Program-made: the position numbers and the translations under genes
From: Brassica napus
Lineage: Eukaryota > Streptophyta > Magnoliopsida > Brassicales > Brassicaceae
Assembly (NCBI RefSeq): GCF_020379485.1
Contig: NC_063442.1
Span: 18,858,732-18,922,731, forward strand
DNA: 64,000 bases
Direction: 5' to 3'
The notes under the pieces: model-generated
Database searches by the model: none
Told to the model about the DNA's origin: nothing
What the model saw: the letters and a program-made list of their open reading frames with translations, nothing else
Shown: piece by piece, positions 55,606-64,000 of the stretch
Numbering within the stretch: the stretch's first letter is position 1
How the letters are laid out: each line of letters opens with the position of its first letter

Positions 55606-57076
55606 GTAACCTAGAGTCTCTCTCCAAGTTTGGCTATTTTAAGGACTTTCCAGAGATTCTTTACCGGATTCTTAAAGGATCCAAGATCCGTGACACCCAG
55701 AAGTCTGAACGGATGCAAGGGAAAAGCTGTAGAGGAAGAGGAAGAAGAGTTCATGGTAGCCGCAAAAGGAAGACGGCAGCAACGAGAGAGCTGAGGGTAG
55801 CGACGGCAGAGATGAAGAACCAAGCTGATAAAGCTATAGCGAGTATAAACCGTAAGCTGGAAAAGATCTCTGTGGGTAAAGAGGCGTTTACAAGATACTC
55901 CCACGACGCCGAGTACCGCTTCCTCCACGAACGCGTCTCCGATCTATTCTCAGACCTCCTGAGGAGAGATGTCGAGTTCCTGACGTCCGGCGAGACGAAC
56001 AAGATCTCTCTAGCAGCTAAATGGTGTCCGTCTATAGACTCTTCCCGCGTGAGACCTTCCCTGAATACGAAGGCGTCGAGGAAGCTCACTACGCTTACAG
56101 AGTCCGCGACCGGCTAAGGAAACACGTTCTTGTTCCTCTCCGAAAGACTCTGCAGCTCCCGGAGGTTTACATGGGAGCGAAAGCGTGGGGGTCTCTTCCG
56201 TACAACCGTGTAGCATCAGTGGCTATGAAGTCGTACAAGGAGATATTCCTGAGCCACGACGAAGAGAGGTTTAAGAAGTATCTGGAAGATGCCAAGTCAG
56301 GGAAGACGAAGATAGCAGCCGGAGCTTTGTTGCCACACGAGATAATCGGTGACTTGGAAGGCGGAGACGGTGGACAAGTCGCTGAGCTTCAGTGGAAACG
56401 AATGGTTGATGATATGAGGACGAAAGGTTCGTTGACCAACTGCATAGCAATCTCGGACGTTTCGGGATCGATGGAGGGTACTCCCATGGAAGTATCCGTC
56501 GCTCTGGGTCTACTCGTCTCTGAGCTAGCGGATGAGCCGTGGAGAGGGAAGCTGATTACTTTCAGCGGGACTCCAGAGTTGCATTTGGTGGAAGGAGACG
56601 ACCTGAGATCCAAGACACAGTTCGTGAGGGACATGGACTGGGGAGCCAACACTGACTTTCAGAAAGTGTTTGATCTGATCTTGAAAGTGGCTGTTGAAGG
56701 CAAGTTGAAGCCGGAGGAGATGATCAGGAGGGTGTTTGTGTTCAGCGACATGGAGTTTGACGAAGCCTCGTCCTCGTCTCATTCCCGTTATAACACAAGG
56801 GAAACGAGTAGCTGGGAAACGAACTATCAGGTGATCGTGAGCAAGTACGAAGAGAAAGGGTACGGAGGAGTTGTGCCGGAGATAGTGTTTTGGAACCTTA
56901 GGGACTCGAAGTCGACGCCGGTTACGAGAAGCGATAAAGGTGTGGCATTGGTGAGTGGGTTTTCCAAGAACTTGATCAAAATGTTTTTGGATAATGATGG
57001 AGAGATTGATCCCATGACCATCATGCACGCTGTTATATCTGGACCAGAGTACAATGAGCTTGTCGTGATTGACTGA
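55606..57076 (+). pseudogene. DUF2828 / vWA-domain protein, 3' part with internal deletion
   Basis: After the GTAAC duplication the frame resumes with NLESLSKFGYFKDFPEILYR, a basic stretch, and HDAEYRFLHERVSDLFSDLL. Near 56032, just after KWCPSIDSS, the frame changes and a short segment seems deleted. It continues from 56021 as FPRETFPEYEGVEEAHYAYR and ends at 57076. The C-terminal vWA domain keeps the metal-site motif DVSGSM (near 56456) and LITFSGTPELH. So, apart from the retrotransposon, this gene has its own lesion, and removing the element would not restore it fully. Confidence 0.85.
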
Positions 57077-57933
57077 AAGATTGAAGTTTGGGTTTTCTTT
57101 AATTTTGTATCCAGAAGTTTGTACTTTTTATTATATGTTTATGGAAAATATATAAAAAATGCTTTGTTCATCTCTGTTATTTTCTATGATTTTTTTTAAG
57201 CTATTACGAGGTGCTTGTTGGCTTTGTTTTACTATCTAAAGTCGCTTTGTTTTTCCATTTTATGATTATTGTTTTTATGTCTTCTTCAGTTCTTTATTCT
57301 TCAAGGTGTTAAAACTCTTTCACCGAAACTATGGAAAGATTTGGTCTGTTGTGTCATGTGTGTCTGTTAATGTAAACCTCATATGCTTATCAGCTTATGT
57401 TTAAAATGAGAAATCTGAACTTGGAAACTTGATTAACGAAGTTTGTTCTTAATCAATGTTTAATTTAATGGAAACTTATTTGGTTCAAGCAACCAGACAT
57501 CATTCCACTCCTTATCTCTGCAATCTTCACTTCTTTTCACATAGAGACTTTTTGTTCTCAAAGTTGAAACAACTCTGTAATGGAGAAATTAACTATACTT
57601 TTAAAAGTTGTGTAGTAAACTCAAAATTTTAGATGATTTTTGTGTGTTTATGGCGTTACTATTGATCAATTTATCAGTTTTGAGCTATAGTAGATTCTGC
57701 ATTGCAAATTTTAAACGTTGATGTTAGTTTGATGGTAATGCAAGATTGCAAGGGGACGCAGGAACATGTCAGTGAGAAATTCAATAGCTCATCAATCAAA
57801 TTGGTAACACTTTAGAATCATCTGTCTAATAGGCTATATATGGGCCTTACGATCGAAGTACTAAGGCCCATAAGGGTGCTTTGTATTTATGGGCTTTAGG
57901 TTTCGAAAAAAAAGGAGAGACTTTATTTTGAAA
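57077..57933. other. Intergenic: 3' flank of DUF2828 and promoter of DGP2
   Basis: AT-rich with no coding. AGGCTATATATGGG at about 57831-57844 and two GGCCCA/GGGCTT words nearby (57843-57897) are promoter-like elements common in front of plant ribosome-biogenesis genes. Confidence 0.4.
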
Positions 57934-59640
57934 ATGACAACGGCTAAAAGCTGGAAGATTGGGAGGGAAATCGGAGAAGCCGTGGTGAAGGCGTCTAGTA
58001 ACCCTAACCGGAGATGGTACGGACCTCACATGGCCGCATCGGTTCGTGCAATCTCAGAACGTATACCGCTTGTCGATTTCGTACTCGAGATCAGAGACGC
58101 TCGTGTACGTCTTCTTCTTCATCTCATTGTCTTCTAAGTGTTCGATTAATTGCCTCAGAGAACCAAGCTAAGTTTTTTCTTTTTTTCTTTTTTCTTTTTG
58201 TAGACACCCTTGTCGTCTGAGTATGAGTTGTTGAGAAAGTTTTCACCTTTTTCTTCAAAACGGATCGTTGTGCTGAACAAGATGGAGCTTGCAGATCCTT
58301 TGGAGTTGAAGAAGTGGATGGCTTACTTTCAAGGGAGAAACTTTCTCTCGTATGCAGTTAACTCACATAACAAAGAGTGTGTCAAGAATGTAACTCTCTT
58401 TTGATTTCATAATCTTCAGTTCCGTTGTTCTCAATGGCTAAGAGAAACTTAAAAACAAGACTTTTTTGTTTTCAGTTTCTCAACTTCTTGCAGAGTCAAG
58501 TTAGGGAATTGCACAAATCAGGCCATTCTGGTCATACTACAACTATGATGCTTCTTGGGGTTCCTAACGTAGGAAAATCCGCTCTCGCCAATTCTCTTCA
58601 TCAGATCGGGAGGATTAGTGCTGCAGGTAAGCATATGATCCTCGCTTATCTCTCATATGATCGTTGCTTCTTGATCTAATATTTTCATTTGCAGAGAAAG
58701 GGAAGCTAAAACATACAACAGTTAGTTCACAGCCTGGAGATACTAAAGACATTATGAGCTTGAAGGTCTGTTCCCTTTTTTACTCAGTTTCTTTGTATGC
58801 TTATTATGTTCTTGGCTCAGTTTATATGTCCTTGTATGGCTACTACTTGCCTTCCTGTTTGTTTGAGGTGTGCATGCTGCTACTAGTTTAAATCTGAGGG
58901 TATATTTGGCTCAGATCGGCAGCCATCCCAACGTCTATGTTCTAGACACGCCTGGAGTTTTTCCTCCTAAGCTGCTTGATGCTGAGATATGCTCGAAGTT
59001 GGCATTAACAGGTCTGATCAGCACTTAACAAACATGATATCTCGCCTACTAGAAATTTTGATGTATGTTCACTCTAAGAGATAGTGTGGAAAACTTACAG
59101 GTTTGTTCTTTTTCCCGCAATGTAGGAGCTATTCCGGATGATATAATTGGGGAGACAGAACTAGCACGGTTTTGTCTGACCCTACTAAACTCGAGCCATG
59201 AATACAAGAAATGGGCAAACCTGTGCAAATCCCAGGATGTTACAGGAAGTTTATCCAATGAAAGCTCCACTTCTAGTGCCCAACGTAAGAGGCAGTACCC
59301 AACAGATCATACACAGGTACCATAACAAGACAAAAGCATTGTTTGCTACTCGGTTGTCTTTCATTTGTTGAATGCATCATTGTTTTATCGATTGCAGGAT
59401 TTTATAGTTTACGATGTACGGAGGGTTCTGTACGAGACAATTTCAGTATTTAACGGAAACTTAGAAGATGATATCAGCATGGGAGAACTTGTAGAGACGC
59501 AATTTGCTGCGTTAAGAACAGTACTTAGGGTTACAGAAGAGGCAAGTCAGTTTGCTGATCTCAGAGTTGCTTCTAAGATATTGAATCTTTATAGAACTGG
59601 TAGACTTGGGCATTACACCCTGGAACATGCTTCTTGTTGA
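57934..59640 (+). CDS. DGP2: DAR GTPase 2-like, mitochondrial ribosome-biogenesis GTPase, seven exons
   Basis: This is a circularly permuted GTPase of the YlqF/MTG1 type, thought to help mitochondrial large-subunit assembly. Exons: 57934-58104, 58204-58389, 58476-58626, 58695-58765, 58915-59011, 59126-59316, 59398-59640; all introns are GT-AG and phases join to 369 residues. Motifs come in permuted order: DAR (IRDAR), G4 (NKMELAD), G1 (GVPNVGKSA), G2 region (SSQPGDTKDI), G3 (DTPGVFPP). The start MTTAKSWKIGREIGEAV is preferred; an in-frame ATG lies 45 bases upstream. The last residues end GHYTLEHASC, slightly shorter than I recall for relatives. It is convergent with the gene at 60763. It appears functional. 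Confidence 0.92.
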
Positions 59641-60762
59641 CACGAGCATTTATAAGATTTATGTGATTGTGATGATATCTTCTTGTTGGTTAGTTTTTAT
59701 TAACGGTCAAAAGATCGCTCTTGATTGTACTTCCATTCGCAGAAGTTTTCTTTTGTGGGTCCACGTCTTTTTGATCAGAAAGGTTCGGTTTTCGTTATGG
59801 CCGTCTCCGTCTGTTATTTGTTTCGTAAAGAGCTTGATACGGCCCCGGTCGTATGCCTCCCTTTGATCTCTTGAAAGATGGGTGGATGATGGTTTGATCT
59901 CAAGGCTACTAGCACTTGTTTGCAAGATCGGTGGCTTCACACTCGGATGATGGAGATTTTTGTGTGTTGTATCGACTCAAAAATCAATAACCTACAGGAG
60001 TAGCCCTGTTTGTAGTTCTGAGCTTCACGTAATGGAAGGTTTCCCTTCTGGTGATCGAGATCAAAGTTCTTGAGCTGAACAAAGAAGGCAAGAATACTTG
60101 GATTCTAAAAAAAAGATTATAAAGCTGAAAAGTTATGTTTTCAATTCAACGTTTTATACAGTATTTGCTTTCTAAACCGACATTAAGTAAAACACTAATT
60201 CTATCTTTAACTATGAAAACCAAAATAAAAGCCCGATAGATTTACACTTATCTAATCCTAATTTAACTTGGTTTATTACTTAAGGTTGTAAACCGAGTAA
60301 TGGTAGCAATGGATCGACTCTTTTGTCAAGCCGGCCTTCCCCTCTTGCACAAGTCGAACCAAAGCCCCTAGGCTCATCTTCATGGTCTTAGCTCGTAATT
60401 TAGTTATTGGCCCCCAATTGTAAACACAAGTGGATCTTTAACTTGGTCGATAAACTCCATTTATCCCGTGGAAAGCCCATTTCGTCCATCTTCCCGTTCC
60501 AAGTTTCTCTTGACGCATCTATGATGTTTTTTTGCTCTCATTTGGTCGAACAAAATGTCCTTCCATAGTCATTTCCAGCTCTAGCGTTCAGAAACAGTTT
60601 TTCGTAAAACGCGTGGTGGGAAACGAACCTTTTTAATGAATAAAGAAAAAAGCTATGAGGAAAACAGAAACATCAGCCTTGGTGAAATTCACAGAACCAA
60701 GTAAATTCAACAAGCAAAGAAAATAAAACAACTCAACTTATATCTGAAAGGCTGTGACTTTC
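59641..60762. other. Intergenic region between convergent genes
   Basis: 3' UTRs of both neighbours lie here. A short gypsy-like coding relic is at 60325-60415. I see nothing else. Confidence 0.5.
60325..60415 (-). pseudogene. Relic of a gypsy polyprotein C-terminal motif
   Basis: The minus strand reads GPITKLRAKTMKMSLGALV and VQEGKAG, which resembles the GPMTRARAK-type C-terminus of plant Ty3/gypsy polyproteins. It is too short to place in a family. Confidence 0.35.
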
Positions 60763-62728
60763 CTACAAGGACACCTCCTGGCAATTTTCTGTGTCAGACA
60801 CAGAATCTGAAGGAGTGGACTTCTTGTTGGGTTTCCGTTTCTCCTTGTGAGTTTTATTAAAATCTCTATCAGCTTTGGCAACGATCTTCGAGACAGTGAA
60901 ACCAGAGTCTTCGAAAGTACGCGCTCGTTGTGGAACCAATGAGTCACGGAGAAAGACATCAATCCCTTCGTGAGTCCATACACCTAATACCGCGTTTCCT
61001 TTGAGCCCTATAGCAAACCAACCGAGACCCGAAACAGCAATATCCACTGAACTTGCGTCCCAACTGCTCCCACTCACTCGGAACTCCTTCCTCACCCATT
61101 TCCCCATCTCTTCCACCCTCTTCTCCCCAATCGGCGGCTTCATCAAGAATCATAATGCAAAAAAAGGTTAAGACTTGGTCAATATAATGATACCAAAACG
61201 ACCCCTCAAGTTTTTAACTACTTCAAGTTATGTTTTACAGAAAAGAAAAGTTGTAATCTACATATACGGTGTTCAATCAAGAAATATATTTGTATCCTCA
61301 AGAACAAAGGGTTTTACCTGCAATCGAGAACCGAAGTGTTCCTCAAGTGTTTTGTATGCATTCTCCTTCTTCCCCATGTGAAGGGGAACAGAAGAAGACG
61401 CCCATACTGTTACATACATAGAATCTACGGAAGACTCATCAATGTCAAGTCTCATTAGCCCACCGATATGAACCGTATAACCTTCCTGCAAATGAACACT
61501 CACTCAACAACAACAACAAGGAACTATTGTTACAGAGGAGAATGTTATTGAGGCAAACCTTGATCCTGTAAGTCCTAGGCTTAAGCTCCTTGCTGATCTG
61601 AACAAGTTTCTGCTCCTCTCTGGTGAGCCTAGTCGTGATCTGATGCGGATTCAGCAACCCTGGAGTATCAAAGAGCTTCGCCTCAAAAGGCAAAACACCT
61701 TCCACCCTGACGATCCCCAACGTCGTTCCCGGCACCGGAGCCTCCGTCAAGTGCCAAACTTTCCCGCCAAACACCTTCCCGACGGCGTTGATGAGAGTGC
61801 TCTTCCCGGCGTTCTGGGACCCAACAGCCCAGACCTGTCCCCTCTTCCCAGCCATGGCCGCCACGTCTTCCACCATATCCTTGATCCCCCAGTTCTTCAC
61901 AGGGCTAACGAAATGCAGCTTCGTGATCTTGCTTAACCCTCCCTCGCGAGCTCTTTGTCTCACCCATTGCTCAAACCTCGTCGGAGACAAGGAGCTCGGT
62001 AGTAAATCGATCTTAGTCACCACGACGACGACTCTAGGGACGTTACCTGACCTCCCTTCTTTCCACGCTGTGTTGTTCTCGTCGATGGTTCTCGACACGA
62101 GCCTCGCGACTCTCTTTGGGAAAGACCCGTCGAAATCCGAAGCATCGACGACCATCAGAACGACGGTTCGAGCCCCGGAAGCTGATCCTAATCGTCTTCC
62201 CACCGTATGATCGAAATCGAAATCCGGAAGTAGATTCTCCACCGTTGGATCTTTAACTCTCCCGTAGTGTCTGAGTGAATGACACCTCGCGCAGACCAAG
62301 GGTCTTCCTGTTTCATCATCATCTTTAAGGTTTATCTCGGAACTGTTTGGTTCAACGAGAAGCCCATGTTTGATTGAATTGGTGAACTCGGGCTCTTGTG
62401 AGATTGGTACGAGGTTACGAAGATCCGAACCGCCGTTCTGTTTCTCGATCGACGGTCGGATGAAGAAACCTGGATGTTTGGGATTCGAGTTCTGCATATG
62501 AACTCCGCAGCCTGGGCAAACGGAGACGGTGGGGGAAGTGGCTTCGCTGTAGTTCCCATCTCGGGTAAGGGGCGGAACATTAGATGAAGAGTAACGCGGA
62601 GGGAGAAGGAGAAATGGTGATTTCGATCTATTGGAAGTCCATGTGGAAGATTTGAAGGAGGAGAGAGAAAGAGCGAATAAAGGTTTAAGCTTTGATGAAG
62701 AAAGCTCTCTTGCTGCTTTCGCAAGCAT
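60763..62728 (-). CDS. YqeH/BPG2-like circularly permuted GTPase, organellar, three exons
   Basis: Exons on the minus strand: 62728-61559, 61485-61318 and 61137-60763, GT-AG introns, phases joining to 570 residues. The N-terminus (MLAKAARELSSSKLKP, many S and few acids) looks like an organelle transit peptide. A zinc-finger-like part (CPGCG, CARCHSLRHYG) is followed by permuted GTPase motifs: G4 TKIDLLP, G1 GSQNAGKSTLINA, G2 region PGTTLG, G3 DTPGLLNP. The C-terminal part ends SDTENCQEVSL. Bacterial YqeH and plant BPG2 act in small-ribosomal-subunit/rRNA maturation. This is most like the second Arabidopsis homologue near At4g10620; targeting to mitochondrion or chloroplast is open. Confidence 0.9.
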
Positions 62729-62901
62729 TTCTCTCCGGCGTGATCGTGGACGGAGATATTATTGGGATTTAGGGTTTTTGAGCAGACAAAGAAGACAAGA
62801 CAGAGGAGTGTGTTTTGTTTGGGGTAATTGCAAAAGAGTATCTGTGATATTTTTATTGGGCTTATCGGTGAGATAGCCAATTTTGGAGATAAAATTAAGA
62901 A

Positions 62902-64000
62902 TTTTTTTGCCAACTAATTTTGATTGATGAAACCGAAGAACATACAAGGATGAAAATCTAAATCCGGAGGTAACAACTTAACATCGCTGGAAGCATAGCC
63001 CACAAAAGAGAAGCTCAAACCCAAACAACAGGTGATATATAAAAAACTACTACAAATACTAGATAGATCTTCACTCTTGCATCCAGCTTCAAGGCAAGGA
63101 ATCCTTGAGACAGATATTAGAGGTAAAGCTTTTGAGCTTTGACAAGCCGGACTACTTGCAGCGAACTGCACTAGAAGGAAACAGTGATGCAATGGCAATA
63201 CAACGACACAAGATTCTCGATTACTTGAACCTTCAGTTCTCGGTGCCAAACCAGAACACAAACTCGATAGTCTAACACCATAAACCAACCAAAAAGCAAA
63301 CACATGCCTAGAATTTAAGCTTCCTCCTCAACTGAACCTTCATCGGAGAACCTAACACCCTCAACCTCTTTAAAATGCTTCAACTAACTGAAGCCACCGA
63401 GGACAAGACAAGGCACAAGACAATCCCGAAAAGACAATTATTCAAGGCCAGGAGAGGACTCCAAAGCACAGAGATAACAGCGACAAGAACCTGAATCTTC
63501 TCAAAGGTGTTAGACATGTTCTGCTAACCCCACACCACCACACCAACCAAACACTCAACACACCATTAACACACCACTTCTTCCACCGCTACTGTAATCA
63601 AAACCAGGAAGCAAAACACCAAACCCAACAAGAAAGCTTCAAGACCGTCCTCTGACACTCCCGACACCTCCAAGGCCACGCAGCACACCTGCCGCTACAC
63701 CAGACCGGAGAGACGCATCACCATCCCTGAAACAAAAACTGAAACGCAAGAGAGAGACCTAAACAGAGCAGATCGATCTTCTGTGAAAACGACTTCACTA
63801 CACAAACCCCTCCACACTACCGCGCCTTGACTCCAGGATAAGCAGAGCCACCGTTGATGACGTTCATCTCAGCAAGCTAAACACGAAGTCAAGGAAGGAT
63901 GCCGTACCACAGCTCAGACAAGACGGTAGGGAAGCAGAGTCGAAGGAGAAGCAAAGGACGAGCAAACTGAAGGAATAAGAACGGTTCCAGCGACGGCAAA
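62902..64000 (-). mobile_element. Probable LINE 3' end, running off the window
   Basis: On the minus strand the sequence ends ATTAGTTGGC followed by seven A (62902-62908), like the tails of the other LINEs here. The part inwards has an open frame (63303-62914) without recognised domain. The remaining sequence to 64000 is more GC-balanced than the intergenic DNA and lacks clear coding. The target duplication cannot be tested because the other end is outside the window. Confidence 0.4.

Noticed and set aside
56021..57076. The 351-residue frame as a separate intact vWA gene
   Set aside because: It is the continuation of the broken DUF2828 gene; the first methionine lies inside the shifted segment and no promoter or start is evident.
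1..64000. CRISPR arrays, operons, bacterial-type promoters
   Set aside because: The window is plant nuclear DNA; the only regular arrays are the 71-bp LTR repeats and the E2F minisatellite, neither with spacers.

Overview
This is nuclear DNA from a flowering plant, most likely a Brassica or close relative. Coding regions have GT-AG introns, the host genes look like slightly diverged versions of Arabidopsis genes, and between them lie AT-rich DNA and many plant transposons (L1-type LINEs, Ty3/gypsy and copia LTR elements, hAT, Harbinger-like elements, Helitrons). From memory, four recognisable host genes follow the order of Arabidopsis chromosome 4 around At4g10720 to At4g10620: ankyrin-PGG protein, SPT16, DAR GTPase 2 and a BPG2/YqeH-like GTPase. 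This should be checked by alignment.

Layout. 0-3 kb: a truncated, frameshifted ankyrin-PGG pseudogene next to a copia gag fragment that is split by a solo LTR. 5.4-13.1 kb: a CYP88A (ent-kaurenoic acid oxidase-type) P450 pseudogene split by a nearly full-length LINE. 13-16.7 kb: AT-rich Helitron-type DNA with an RPA70-like fragment. 16.7-24.7 kb: one giant, almost perfect palindrome with about 3.97 kb arms and no spacer; each arm carries an intron-containing gene fragment I do not recognise. 25.4-27 kb: a RING-H2 gene split by a hAT element. 27-32.7 kb: an SPT16 (FACT complex) pseudogene split by a Harbinger-like element that carries a long array of E2F-type motifs. 33-35.5 kb: a 5'-truncated LINE. 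37.3-39 kb: an intact four-exon RNA polymerase subunit 9 gene. 40.6-47.7 kb: Helitrons, including an inverted pair, with a LINE fragment between them. 47.9-57.1 kb: a DUF2828/vWA pseudogene split by a young Ty3/gypsy element with an uninterrupted 1591-residue polyprotein. 57.9-59.6 kb and 60.8-62.7 kb: two intact, convergent circularly permuted GTPase genes. 62.9-64 kb: the probable 3' end of another LINE.

Main theme. Four host gene copies (CYP88A, RING, SPT16, DUF2828) and a copia gag relic are each interrupted inside coding sequence by a different transposon, with target-site duplications that can be read directly. NRPB9, DGP2 and the BPG2-like GTPase remain open. I see no operon, CRISPR array, rRNA gene or clear tRNA gene. 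The strongest candidates for something unusual are the 7.9 kb palindrome with patchwork filler at its centre, the E2F-motif array inside the SPT16 copy, and a set of 11-28 bp LINE-tail micro-insertions flanked by target-site duplications.
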